From assembly GCF_900104765.1 (NCBI RefSeq), contig NZ_LT629737.1, positions 1,922,001 through 1,986,000 on the forward strand: a stretch of DNA of 64,000 bases, in the 5' to 3' direction. The notes beneath the pieces are model-generated. The model was not told the origin of the DNA and did no database searches. It worked only from the letters and a program-made list of their open reading frames with translations. Numbering within the stretch: position 1 is the stretch's first letter; the number at the start of each line of letters is the position of its first letter. A program made the translations under genes and the position numbers. This DNA is from Gillisia sp. Hel1_33_143 (GTDB lineage: Bacteria; Bacteroidota; Bacteroidia; Flavobacteriales; Flavobacteriaceae). This document shows positions 1 to 8,754 of the stretch, one piece after another.

Positions 1-746
1 GCTTGAACCTTTACCAGATCCAGATTCTTTTCTTTACTCCCGTTAGATAATTCAATAAAATTAGAATTTGTTTGCTGTTCTAAGCCGTAAGATTTTATTA
101 CAGAAATTCCGCTAAAGCTTTCTTGTGTAAATGTGTTTAATTTTGAAAGGTATTGTTGTACGATGGTACTTCTCTTATGAATGGCAACGCTTAATTTATA
201 GATAGCGAAAGAAAGAATAGGTAAAGGAGCTACCGTATATAAAGTAAGAAGGGGTGCTGTTTTTACCATATACCAGATCACAATAATAAAAAGCGTTAGA
301 GTGGTAACACTATACATAATTGCCGGTCCCAGATACATTCTTACTTTGGAGACATCATCACTTATTCTATTCATTAGATCTCCCGTACGATTCTGTTTGT
401 AGAAATTTAATGAGAGTCTTTGGTATTGATTGTAGACTTCATTTTTAAGATCGAATTCCATGTGTCTGGAGATAACGATAAAGATCTGTCTCATTAAAAA
501 TGTAAAAAACGCAGAAACAAGGGTGGCGCCAATTATTAAAGTGATATTATAAAAAAGTTCACTTCTTAATATGGCTGCATCGGTAATTTCTCCATTTACA
601 TATTTTTCTATAGTGCTGGTGGAATTACCAATAAATTGAACCGGATACAGTGCAAATATTCTGGCAACAACGGTTATAAGTAGGCCTAAAATTAATTTCC
701 ACTTGTATTTAAGGAAATATTTATTGAGGTGCTGTAATTCTTTCAT
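1..746 (-). CDS. ABC exporter, membrane domain (partial, cut by window edge)
   Basis: Reading leftward from the ATG at 744-746, the frame stays open to base 1, giving about 248 residues. It begins MKELQHLNKYFLKYKWKL and continues with hydrophobic helices near residues 17-36, 64-86 and 145-180. Between them is a basic cytoplasmic loop with the run FYRQNRTGDLMNRISDDVSK, which is typical of the coupling region of type IV ABC exporters (MsbA/LmrA-like half transporters). The ATPase domain would lie beyond the window. Such proteins export lipids or drugs; the substrate cannot be told. Divergent from the leucine dehydrogenase-like gene, with a 134-bp shared intergenic region. Confidence 0.85.
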   Translation of the reverse strand, partial: MKELQHLNKYFLKYKWKLILGLLITVVARIFALYPVQFIGNSTSTIEKYVNGEITDAAILRSELFYNITLIIGATLVSAFFTFLMRQIFIVISRHMEFDLKNEVYNQYQRLSLNFYKQNRTGDLMNRISDDVSKVRMYLGPAIMYSVTTLTLFIIVIWYMVKTAPLLTLYTVAPLPILSFAIYKLSVAIHKRSTIVQQYLSKLNTFTQESFSGISVIKSYGLEQQTNSNFIELSNGSKEKNLDLVKVQ

Positions 747-821
747 TTAAAAAACTTAATTCAATTCTTGTGAGATTCGCAATTTATGTCGGCATTTTTT
801 CCCATAACTTAAAATATTAAT

Positions 822-829
822 TATTTTTG
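822..829 (+). promoter_or_regulatory. Candidate Bacteroidetes -7 box upstream of the 881 gene
   Basis: TATTTTTG fits the flavobacterial -7 consensus TAnnTTTG and lies 52 bp before the ATG. No clear -33 TTG box is seen at the right distance, so this is tentative. Confidence 0.35.
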
Positions 830-880
830 TAGTCTGATTTTCAGAAAAACAAAAAAATTTAAATCTTAAATTTTCAATTT

Positions 881-1981
881 ATGCAGGTTGACGTTTTAAA
901 CGCAAGTGAACTTAAAAAAGCTGCACCGGTATTCGGACAGCTATCCTTTGACAACCACGAGCAAGTGGTTTTTTGCAACGACAAAGATACAGGTTTAAAG
1001 GCAATAATTGGTATTCATAATACGGTTTTAGGTCCTGCTCTTGGAGGTACTAGAATGTGGAATTATAGCACTGAGTGGGAAGCGTTGAACGATGTTCTTA
1101 GACTTTCTAGAGGTATGACGTTTAAAAGCGCTATAACCGGATTGAATCTTGGTGGTGGAAAAGCAGTTCTTATAGGCGATGCTAAAACACAAAAGACACC
1201 AGAACTTATGCGAAAATTTGGAGAATTTGTACATTCTCTAAGTGGTAAATATATAACTGCAGAAGATGTAGGAATGGATACAGAAGATATGGATACAGTA
1301 AGAGAGGTTACTCCTTACGTAACTGGTATCTCAGAATCTAAAGGGGGTGCAGGTAATCCATCTCCAATTACTGCATATGGTGTGTATATGGGAATGAAAG
1401 CTGCTGCTGGATTTAAATATGGAAGTGATAAATTAGAAGGGAAAAAGATATTAGTGCAAGGTATTGGGCACGTTGGAGAAACTTTGGTAGACTATCTTGT
1501 AAAAGAAGGTGCGCAGGTTTTTATTAGCGATATCAACCAGGCTAGATTGCAAGAAGTAAGTGCACAGTACGGAGCCAGTATTTTTGTGGATGATGTATAT
1601 AGTGCAGATGTAGATATTTACGCTCCTTGTGCTTTAGGGGCTACAATTAATGATGATACTATTAATAGAATTAAAGCAACTGTAATTGCAGGAGCTGCTA
1701 ACAATCAATTAGCAGATGAACTTCGTCATGGTAAGATACTTCAGGATAAAGGCATCGTATATGCTCCAGATTTCTTGATCAATGCAGGTGGAATTATAAA
1801 TGTTTATGCTGAATTAGAAGGATACGATAAAAAAGAGATCATTCGTAAAACTGAAAATATCTATAATACAACCATGGAGATCTTAAAGACAGCGTCTTCA
1901 AAAGATATTACCACACATTTGGCTGCATTGAAAATTGCACAACAGCGAATAGATGACAGAAAAAGCCAGAATTTGAACTAA
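881..1981 (+). CDS. Glu/Leu/Phe/Val dehydrogenase, probably leucine dehydrogenase
   Basis: A 366-residue enzyme of the amino-acid dehydrogenase superfamily, which deaminates branched-chain amino acids oxidatively to 2-oxo acids with NAD+. The N-terminal dimerisation/catalytic domain shows GGTRMW (55-60), a lysine at 82 and the GGGK motif (K94), as in leucine and phenylalanine dehydrogenases. The Rossmann half carries GIGHVG at 194-199. Its length is right for leucine dehydrogenase and well short of the 450 residues of glutamate dehydrogenase. Monocistronic: divergent promoter region on the left and a strong terminator immediately after. The exact substrate (Leu, Val or Phe) cannot be settled from sequence alone. 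Confidence 0.9.
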   Translation: MQVDVLNASELKKAAPVFGQLSFDNHEQVVFCNDKDTGLKAIIGIHNTVLGPALGGTRMWNYSTEWEALNDVLRLSRGMTFKSAITGLNLGGGKAVLIGDAKTQKTPELMRKFGEFVHSLSGKYITAEDVGMDTEDMDTVREVTPYVTGISESKGGAGNPSPITAYGVYMGMKAAAGFKYGSDKLEGKKILVQGIGHVGETLVDYLVKEGAQVFISDINQARLQEVSAQYGASIFVDDVYSADVDIYAPCALGATINDDTINRIKATVIAGAANNQLADELRHGKILQDKGIVYAPDFLINAGGIINVYAELEGYDKKEIIRKTENIYNTTMEILKTASSKDITTHLAALKIAQQRIDDRKSQNLN

Positions 1982-2006
1982 CAAGTTTGAAATAAATACT
2001 ATTTTT

Positions 2007-2036
2007 GCAAGGCGAAAGAAATCTCTTTCGCCTTGC
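2007..2036 (+). terminator. Intrinsic terminator after the leucine dehydrogenase-like gene
   Basis: A 13-bp perfect stem (GCAAGGCGAAAGA with its complement at 2024-2036) around a 4-nt loop, 25 bp after the stop codon. It also lies just before the nusB start at 2062. Confidence 0.75.
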
Positions 2037-2061
2037 TAATTTTATAAGTTCTTTTACACCT

Positions 2062-3006
2062 ATGTTAACCAGAAGACATATCCGAGTTAAAGTAATGCAA
2101 TCCCTATATGCATTCACCCAAAGCGATAATCAAAATTTCAATACGGAGGAGAAGTTCCTTTTAAAAAGTATGGATGAAATGTATGATTTATTCCTGCTTA
2201 TGTTAAAATTGATCACCGAGATCAAGGTATATTCAGAAGACTATCTGGATAAATCTCAAAGAAAATTTCTGGCTACTAAGGAAGAAATAGATCCCAACAG
2301 AAAATTTATTAATAATAAAGTTATCCAGATCCTGGAGAATAATATCAATTTTAAAGAAGAAATTGAGAATAGGAAGCTAAACCACTGGAGCAAAGATAGT
2401 GAGTATGTAGCTCTTCTTTGGGAGGAGATCATGAATAGCTCAGCTTTTGAAAGTTATATGGCTACCAGAGAGTCTAGCTTTAAAGAAGATAAGGATTTTG
2501 TGATCTTGCTTTTAAAAGAATTTATTGCTCCTAATGATAAGTTGTATGATTATATAGAAGATACAAAATTAACTTGGTTAGATGATCTTCCTTTAGTGAA
2601 TACGGCGATCCTAAAATTCCTTAATAAACTTAAAGAAGGTGCTTTAGAAGAGACAAAACTACCTAAGTTGTTCAAGTCTCCTGAAGATAAGGAATTCGGG
2701 ATTCAATTATTTAGAAAAGTTTATCTAAATGATGATGAATTAACCAATGAAATGGAAGGCAAGACTCCAAATTGGGACAAAGAGCGAATAGCAGAGATCG
2801 ATACCGTTCTTATTAAGATGGCTATTTGTGAATTCTTACATTTTAATTCTATTCCTGTTAAAGTTACAATTAATGAATATTTGGAGGTTGCTAAAGAATA
2901 TAGCACCCCTAAAAGCAGCATTTTTGTGAATGGAGTTTTAGATAAATTATCTAAAGAGTATCAGGAAGGAAAGAGATTAAATAAAATGGGTAGGGGATTG
3001 ATGTAG
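2062..3006 (+). CDS. nusB: Transcription antitermination factor NusB (long Bacteroidetes form)
   Basis: 314 residues starting MLTRRHIRVKVMQSLYAF, the usual N-terminus of flavobacterial NusB. The open frame extends to 2005, but that part overlaps the preceding terminator hairpin, so the ATG at 2062 is chosen. The protein is about twice as long as the E. coli NusB because of an N-terminal extension. The canonical NusB helical fold is in the C-terminal third (from about KEFGIQLFRKVY to VLDKLSKEY), which includes the conserved run around KMAICEFL. NusB with NusE (S10) binds boxA RNA for rRNA antitermination. It is followed at 45 bp by the DUF1573 gene and yajC, a gene order common in this group. 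Confidence 0.93.
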   Translation: MLTRRHIRVKVMQSLYAFTQSDNQNFNTEEKFLLKSMDEMYDLFLLMLKLITEIKVYSEDYLDKSQRKFLATKEEIDPNRKFINNKVIQILENNINFKEEIENRKLNHWSKDSEYVALLWEEIMNSSAFESYMATRESSFKEDKDFVILLLKEFIAPNDKLYDYIEDTKLTWLDDLPLVNTAILKFLNKLKEGALEETKLPKLFKSPEDKEFGIQLFRKVYLNDDELTNEMEGKTPNWDKERIAEIDTVLIKMAICEFLHFNSIPVKVTINEYLEVAKEYSTPKSSIFVNGVLDKLSKEYQEGKRLNKMGRGLM

Positions 3007-3051
3007 TTTAGAATTTTTGTATTTTTAACGTTCAATTTAAATTAACTAATT

Positions 3052-3516
3052 ATGAAGAAAGGTATCTTATTGATAGCAGCCTTTGGAGCAATGATTTTTA
3101 CCTCCTGTAAAGATGATGCCTCTAGTAAGGTAAAAGCAGAAAATGTAGAGACAGCTGCAGAACGTGATGCAGAGCAGGTGTACTATCCTGAAATGAAATT
3201 CGAAGAAGAAGAATTTGACTTTGGAAATATCGCAAAGGGTACTAATGTAGAGCATGTCTTTAAATTTACCAACATAGGTAAAGCTCCGCTGGTAATTACA
3301 AATGCAACTAGTACATGTGGTTGTACTGTGCCTTCTTATCCTCACAACGAATCTATTGCTCCTGGAGAGCAAGGAGAAATGACCGTTCTATTTAATGGAT
3401 CTGGTCAAGGTCAGGTAACAAAAACAGTAACCGTTTCTGCAAATACAGAAAAAGGTTCAGAACAATTAAGAATCAAAGCTTTCGTAGAATCTGATGGGAC
3501 TAACCCAGAAGGATAA
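3052..3516 (+). CDS. DUF1573 lipoprotein
   Basis: 154 residues with a lipoprotein signal (MKKGILLIAAFGAMIFTSC, lipid-anchored Cys at 19). The rest is one immunoglobulin-like DUF1573 domain, recognised from FDFGNIAKGTNVEHVFKFTN, the central STCGCTVPSYP motif and IAPGEQGEMTVLFN. The TCGCT cysteine pair is characteristic of the family. Its molecular role is unknown; it is exported and lipid-anchored. It sits between nusB and yajC (18 bp before yajC) and probably shares their transcript. Confidence 0.88.
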   Translation: MKKGILLIAAFGAMIFTSCKDDASSKVKAENVETAAERDAEQVYYPEMKFEEEEFDFGNIAKGTNVEHVFKFTNIGKAPLVITNATSTCGCTVPSYPHNESIAPGEQGEMTVLFNGSGQGQVTKTVTVSANTEKGSEQLRIKAFVESDGTNPEG

Positions 3517-3534
3517 AAGCTTCTAAATAAATTT

Positions 3535-3831
3535 ATGGAACAGATAACGCAGTTTGCCCCAATAATACTAATGTTTGTAGTGGTGTATTTTTTTATGATA
3601 CGTCCACAAATGAAAAGAGCTAAACAGGAAAAAAACTTTGCAGCAGCTCTTAAAAAAGGAGATCGTGTAGTTACTAAAAGTGGTATGCATGGCAAAGTGA
3701 TTGATTTTAGCGAAAAAAATAACACTATTATTATTGAAACCGGTGCAGGTAAAATTACTTTTGATCGTTCTTCAGTTTCTATGGAGATGAGCAAGAAGAT
3801 GAATGAACCTGCTGTTATTGAAAAAAAATAA
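3535..3831 (+). CDS. yajC: Preprotein translocase accessory subunit YajC
   Basis: 98 residues: a single N-terminal membrane helix (about residues 8-22, IILMFVVVYFFMIRPQ) followed by the YajC motif RPQMKRAKQEKNF and the small beta domain GDRVVTKSGMHGKV. YajC associates with SecDF and the SecYEG translocon in the inner membrane. Last gene of the nusB-DUF1573-yajC group, closed by a bidirectional terminator. Confidence 0.93.
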   Translation: MEQITQFAPIILMFVVVYFFMIRPQMKRAKQEKNFAAALKKGDRVVTKSGMHGKVIDFSEKNNTIIIETGAGKITFDRSSVSMEMSKKMNEPAVIEKK

Positions 3832-3859
3832 GAAAACTTTGCTCTTATTTTATATAATA

Positions 3860-3893
3860 AAAAGGCTGCCTGATAATTCAGTCAGCCTTTTTT
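3860..3893. terminator. Bidirectional terminator between yajC and the efflux operon
   Basis: AAAAGGCTG and CTGA pair with TCAG and CAGCCTTTTTT around TAAT, with one mismatch. There is an A-run on the left and a T-run on the right, so it can end both converging transcripts. Confidence 0.75.
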
Positions 3894-3918
3894 ATGCAAA
3901 TTAACTAAGTAACCAAAT

Positions 3919-5496
3919 CTAGTGCATTCCTGAGGTATCTACTTTCCCCGCACCTTTCTTTATCAATAATACAAACGGTACACAGACTAAGAATAGAAGC
4001 CCCAAGTAAAGAAAAATATCCATGTAAGAGAGCACTGTACTTTGTAAGGTTACAGAACCATCCAATACCTGATATGCTCTTGCTAAAGATTCATTAGCGC
4101 TAAAGCCTTTGCTCATAAACATTTGTTGAAGCCCGCTAATTCTTTGCTGAACACTAAATTTCATGGCGTCTATATTTGGAATAAGATCTACTCTATGTTG
4201 TTGAGAGAGTCTGGCAATCATAGTGGTGATAATAGCTATTCCAAAAGATCCTCCTAATTGTCTCATCATCCCTGTAAAAGCAGCACCTTCTCCAATATCT
4301 TTTCCTTTAAGTGTAGAAAGAGATAGGGTGGTAATTGGTACAAATAAAAGTCCCAAACCAACTCCTCTCACTACTAAAGGCCAGAACATTTGTTCTGAAG
4401 AAGTGTCTGGAGTAATTAAGGTAAACATCCAGAAGCTATACAAAAAGAAGATACTAAATCCTGCAGCTACTAAATATTTCTGCGACACCCCTCGCTCTAT
4501 TAACTTACCAATTATAGGCATCATAATACCCGTAGTAATAGAACTTGGAATAAGTAATAATCCGGCATCTGTAGCGGTCCAACCTAAAATAGATTGCGTG
4601 TATATAGGAATAATAAAGGTAGAGCCATACAAACCAAAACCTAAGATAAAGGTCATGATGGTTCCAACTCTTAAATTACTATTCTTCAAAACTCTAAGAT
4701 TCACGATAGGATGCTCGTAGGTAAGCTCCCTCCAGATAAAAAATATCAGTCCAAAAACGGAAACTACACTTAAGATCACTATTAATGGTTCTTGAAACCA
4801 ATCATCTTGCTGCCCGTGTTCTAAAACAAATTGTAAAGAGCCAATAAATGAAGTTAAGAATACAATTCCCCACCAATCTACCTGACTTGCTTTTAATTTA
4901 TCTCCGTACTTAGGGCTCTTCACATAGATTAAAGTTAAGAATGTAGCTATTATTCCTATTGGTATGTTGATATAAAAAATATACGGCCACGAAAAATGGT
5001 CTACAATATACCCTCCTAGTGGCGGCCCTAAGGTAGGGCCAACAATTACGCCCATTCCATAAATGGCTTGCGCCATTCCTCTTTTGGCAGCAGGATAACT
5101 TTCTGTTATAATGGTTTGTGCAGTCACTAATAAGGCTCCTCCACCCATACCTTGAATGAACCTAAAGGCTACTAGTTCCCAGATATTTGTTGCATTTCCA
5201 CATAAAAATGAGGATACTGTAAATATCACTATAGAAGCTGCAAAGTAATTACGTCTACCAAATTGCTTGGAAAGCCAACTAGTCATAGGAATAATAATTA
5301 CATTGGCAATGGCATAGGCAGTAATTACCCAGGCCACATCTGTAAGAGTAGCACCTAGACTTCCCCTCATATCGTTAAGGGCCACGTTTACTATTGTAGT
5401 ATCTACAATTTCTAGAAGCGCACATAAAATGGCGGTTATGGTAATGATCACCCTTCTAAAACCGTATTCTACTAAACTATTTTCTTCCTCTTGCAT
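3919..5496 (-). CDS. DHA2-family MFS drug efflux permease (EmrB/QacA type)
   Basis: 525 residues with about 14 hydrophobic segments, the topology of the DHA2 drug:proton antiporters. Signature runs are GPTLGPPLGG (antiporter motif C) followed by WPYIFYINIPIG, and WLSKQFGRRNYF (motif A loop). It is the inner-membrane pump of a three-part export system. The HlyD-type fusion protein ends 3 bp upstream, TolC and the TetR regulator follow further upstream, all on the same strand. The substrate is unknown, but amphipathic drugs or biocides are typical. Confidence 0.92.
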   Translation of the reverse strand: MQEEENSLVEYGFRRVIITITAILCALLEIVDTTIVNVALNDMRGSLGATLTDVAWVITAYAIANVIIIPMTSWLSKQFGRRNYFAASIVIFTVSSFLCGNATNIWELVAFRFIQGMGGGALLVTAQTIITESYPAAKRGMAQAIYGMGVIVGPTLGPPLGGYIVDHFSWPYIFYINIPIGIIATFLTLIYVKSPKYGDKLKASQVDWWGIVFLTSFIGSLQFVLEHGQQDDWFQEPLIVILSVVSVFGLIFFIWRELTYEHPIVNLRVLKNSNLRVGTIMTFILGFGLYGSTFIIPIYTQSILGWTATDAGLLLIPSSITTGIMMPIIGKLIERGVSQKYLVAAGFSIFFLYSFWMFTLITPDTSSEQMFWPLVVRGVGLGLLFVPITTLSLSTLKGKDIGEGAAFTGMMRQLGGSFGIAIITTMIARLSQQHRVDLIPNIDAMKFSVQQRISGLQQMFMSKGFSANESLARAYQVLDGSVTLQSTVLSYMDIFLYLGLLFLVCVPFVLLIKKGAGKVDTSGMH

Positions 5497-5499
5497 AAC

Positions 5500-6582
5500 T
5501 TATTTTACATGTACATCTACTAAAACATTCATTCCAGAACGAAGTTTTTTCATTTGCTCTGCATCATTTGTATCTGTAAAATCAATTTTAACAGGTAGTC
5601 TCTGTACAGTTTTCACAAAATTTCCCGTAGCATTATCTGGAGGTAAGAGAGAGAATTTTGCCCCAGTAGCAGGAGAAAATGCAGTAATAGTTCCTTCAAA
5701 TTCCATATCTGGATAAGCATCTACTTCTATTCCTACTTTCTGGCCAATAGCCATTTTATCTAACTGAGTCTCTTTAAAGTTTGCTACAACCCATTTTTCT
5801 GAAATATTTACCAAATAGAATAAAGCTTGTCCTGGTTGAACAAACTGTCCTGGTTGAATGTCAACTTCTGAAAGCTGACCATCAATAGGAGACGTTACAA
5901 TTGTATAATCTAGATTTAACTGAGCCGCATCTAACATTGCCTGTGCACTTTGAATATTAGCTTCAGCCACAGATACCTGTTTCTTAGATATCTCTGTTTG
6001 AGACATCGCAGCGTTACGCTGACTTGATGTTGCTTTAGACTGACTCTTTAAAATCTCTAATCTACTTTCTGCTTCTTGCTTGGCAGCTAACGCCTGCTCA
6101 TATTGTTGCTCTGTTATAGAATGATTTTCAAAAAGATTTTTGTAACGATCAAAGTCATTAGTAGTTCTCCATAAATTGATCTTTGCAGTTTCAATATTTC
6201 CCTGTGCCGTATTTACCTGTGCGTTAGATGCTGCAGCATTTGCCTGATAAGACCCTATGCTTGCCTCAGAAACGCTAAACTGGCTTTCTGCTGCAGCCAT
6301 AGATGCTCTTGCCTGCTGTAACTGCACCTTATAATCTCTATTATCTATAACAAACAAAGTATCTCCTTTTGATACCTTTTGATTATCTGTAACATATACC
6401 TTTTCTATATAACCGCCTACATGAGGAATTATCGGATTCATATTTGCAGCTATCTGCGCATCATCTGTCTCTTCGTGAGATAATGAGTGAATAAATTTAT
6501 AACCTCCATAAACAACTCCAACGGTTACTAATACAGCGATTATAATTATAAATTTCTTGTTTGATTTTTTCTTCTCTTCCAT
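5500..6582 (-). CDS. HlyD/EmrA-type periplasmic adaptor of the efflux system
   Basis: 360 residues. One N-terminal membrane anchor (about residues 10-28) is followed by a lipoyl half-motif (VGGYIEKVYVTDNQKVSKGD), a long Ala/Gln-rich coiled-coil hairpin (about 85-205), the second lipoyl half (VTSPIDGQLSEVDIQPGQFV) and a beta-barrel part. This is the arrangement of EmrA/HlyD adaptors that link an MFS pump to TolC. It lies between the pump (3 bp) and TolC (16 bp) in the same operon. Confidence 0.92.
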   Translation of the reverse strand: MEEKKKSNKKFIIIIAVLVTVGVVYGGYKFIHSLSHEETDDAQIAANMNPIIPHVGGYIEKVYVTDNQKVSKGDTLFVIDNRDYKVQLQQARASMAAAESQFSVSEASIGSYQANAAASNAQVNTAQGNIETAKINLWRTTNDFDRYKNLFENHSITEQQYEQALAAKQEAESRLEILKSQSKATSSQRNAAMSQTEISKKQVSVAEANIQSAQAMLDAAQLNLDYTIVTSPIDGQLSEVDIQPGQFVQPGQALFYLVNISEKWVVANFKETQLDKMAIGQKVGIEVDAYPDMEFEGTITAFSPATGAKFSLLPPDNATGNFVKTVQRLPVKIDFTDTNDAEQMKKLRSGMNVLVDVHVK

Positions 6583-6598
6583 TTTAGTAAAATGATTA

Positions 6599-7915
6599 TT
6601 AGTTGTTGAATTGATTTGTTAGTGTTCCCTGAGCGGTTAATAGCTCGTAATATTTTTGAGTGATATCTGCATTGGCGTAAGCTAAATTCATTTTAGCTTG
6701 TAATTGATCTATATCTGCTTCTAAAAGATCATTAGTATCTACTAATCCATTATCATATTTATCTTTAAGAATTCTGTAGTTTTCTATTGCCTGCTCTTCA
6801 GACTTTGTATATACCTCGTATTTCCTTAGAGAAAGTTTGTAATCTTGTTTGGCATTTTCTATTTGCAACTTCACTTTATCAGATACCATGTCTATAGTGT
6901 ATTGAAGTTCTTCGGCTTTGCTTTGAGCTACTTTTACATCACTTTCATTTTTAAAAATATCAGCTAGATTATAAGACAAGCCAACGCCAACATTAATTGC
7001 ATTGTTTACAGTAAGTGCGTTATGAAGATCCAGATTGGTATATCCACCTACCAACGCAATGCTAGGATAATACTTGCTTTTTGCCATTTTGATCTGGTTT
7101 TCTGCAGCTTTTTCTTGATACGTCAGCGCTTCCAGATCACTTCTGGAAACCATCCCTTTTAAATTAGAAGGAATAACATTTCCGAAATTAGTATCTTGAG
7201 TATTGATTTTAGTTGCTTCCGGCAACTTCAACATGACATTTAATTTGTAATTAAGAATATTGCTGTTTTTTTTAGCTTCTTCTAAACTTAGCTGAATGTT
7301 AGATTCTTGTAGCTGTGCCTTTAATAAATCATTTCTGGCTAACAGACCATTCTCTTCCATAGCAGTAAAATCTTTTACACGTAGATTGGCACTGTTTAGA
7401 TTCTCCTCTATAATTTCAATTGCCTTTTGCGCTTTATATAAATTGATATAATCTATTATGGTATATAGCGCTATTTGCTCCTTATCGTTCTGTGCATTAA
7501 GAGAAGCAGCCTTTAAATTATTTTCGCTTGCTTTTACCGCATTCTTTAGTTTGAAACCTGAAAATAGAGGCAGCGACATATTGGCCTGTGCCAATAATAA
7601 TTGATTCACATCTGGAGTTGGGGTAGGCTCTGAAGCAGAACCTTCTGAAGTAGTTGCAGCAGGAAAATCTATTTCTGCTCCGGTTAAATACTGATATTGT
7701 CCGGAGATCTTAAGATCTGGATACTGAAGATTTTTTGTTACCTGAAGCTCACTCTCTGCCGTATTTACTCGGGAATTCGAAATTTTTGCTTCATCGCTAT
7801 TGGTGAGGGCTAAATTTACTGCCTGCTCTAAAGATAGGGATTTACCTTCCTGCGCACTTGCAGAAGCAATTCCTAAACATAGAATTGCAGAAAGGAAAAA
7901 ATGTTTAATTTTCAT
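6599..7915 (-). CDS. TolC-family outer membrane efflux protein
   Basis: 438 residues with a cleavable signal peptide (ending ASASAQ, about residue 21). Two internally related halves each carry long helical stretches, for instance SLEQAVNLALTNSDEAKISNSRVNTAE-like and RSDLEALTYQEKAAENQIKMAKSKYYP-like repeats. The LxLxxAvxxAL opening motif is typical for OEP/TolC proteins. It forms the outer-membrane exit duct of the tripartite pump. It overlaps the regulator gene by 11 bp, which supports one transcript. Confidence 0.9.
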   Translation of the reverse strand: MKIKHFFLSAILCLGIASASAQEGKSLSLEQAVNLALTNSDEAKISNSRVNTAESELQVTKNLQYPDLKISGQYQYLTGAEIDFPAATTSEGSASEPTPTPDVNQLLLAQANMSLPLFSGFKLKNAVKASENNLKAASLNAQNDKEQIALYTIIDYINLYKAQKAIEIIEENLNSANLRVKDFTAMEENGLLARNDLLKAQLQESNIQLSLEEAKKNSNILNYKLNVMLKLPEATKINTQDTNFGNVIPSNLKGMVSRSDLEALTYQEKAAENQIKMAKSKYYPSIALVGGYTNLDLHNALTVNNAINVGVGLSYNLADIFKNESDVKVAQSKAEELQYTIDMVSDKVKLQIENAKQDYKLSLRKYEVYTKSEEQAIENYRILKDKYDNGLVDTNDLLEADIDQLQAKMNLAYANADITQKYYELLTAQGTLTNQFNN

Positions 7916-8525
7916 AAGTCAATAATGCTTTTATGGTTTTCTGAATATGTTGGGTTAGGGTAGTGTGTACATAGTTATCTAAAGATGCTTCATCTGTAAT
8001 GTTATGTAGCACTTCAAAGAATCTGAGGTTATAATAGAAATTAAAATAAGTACCTAAAATTGTGGGTACAGTAAGCGGTATATTTAGATCTTTAGAAAAA
8101 ACACCTTCTTTTTGTCCCTTAATTACAAATTCCTCAATGACCTTATAATTAGACAATTTCTGATTGATGTAATTTTTGAAATCTATTTTTCGGGTGTCAT
8201 TTGAGTATTCAAAATGAATGATCTTGTACATTCTTCTGTTGTGATGAACTCTTCTTATAATAAGTGCTACCACTTCATCTACCTTTTCCAACGTTGAATT
8301 CTCTATAGAAAGAACAGTATCTAATTCCATTCTAAAATCTGCAGATCTATATATGAGCATAGCCTCTAAGAGTCGCTCTTTAGAACCAAAGTAATAGGAG
8401 ATCATTGCCACATTTACCCCTGCTTCCTTGGCTATTTGCCTCACCGAAGTACCTGCAAAACCATTCTCTGCAAATAGTTTCTCTGCTTCAGTTATAATTT
8501 GAATCTGCTTATCGTTTAATTCCAT
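7905..8525 (-). CDS. TetR/AcrR-family repressor of the efflux operon
   Basis: 206 residues. The N-terminal helix-turn-helix is clear (AGTSVRQIAKEAGVNVAMISYYFGSKERL, about residues 24-52). The C-terminal ligand-binding domain is variable. First gene of the operon, with two palindromic sites in the 60 bp before its start, so it most likely represses itself and the pump genes until an exported compound binds. Confidence 0.9.
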   Translation of the reverse strand: MELNDKQIQIITEAEKLFAENGFAGTSVRQIAKEAGVNVAMISYYFGSKERLLEAMLIYRSADFRMELDTVLSIENSTLEKVDEVVALIIRRVHHNRRMYKIIHFEYSNDTRKIDFKNYINQKLSNYKVIEEFVIKGQKEGVFSKDLNIPLTVPTILGTYFNFYYNLRFFEVLHNITDEASLDNYVHTTLTQHIQKTIKALLTYEN

Positions 8526-8549
8526 AGAATCTAAATTTCGAGCACAAAG

Positions 8550-8582
8550 TTAAACAATTGTTTAAATTAAACGTTTGTTTAA
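8550..8582. promoter_or_regulatory. Tandem TetR-type operators
   Basis: A perfect 16-bp palindrome TTAAACAATTGTTTAA (8550-8565) is followed after 1 bp by a second, imperfect copy TTAAACGTTTGTTTAA (8567-8582). They lie 25-57 bp before the TetR gene start, where repressor binding would block the efflux-operon promoter. Confidence 0.65.
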
Positions 8583-8754
8583 ATTAGTCTTTTTTATGAT
8601 TTAACACTAAAAGGTTTTCGGAGGATAGTAAAGCACTGTGCTATAAATGACCTGATCGCATATTCGCTGGTAAATATTAACAATCATTTAGAAGCCTTTC
8701 CCTTTAATCTTTGTGTAATTGTTCTATTTTAAGCCTCGATCACAAATAATTATA

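Noticed and set aside
4223-4720. 165-residue plus-strand open frame inside the MFS gene
   Set aside because: Shadow frame opposite a conserved membrane protein.
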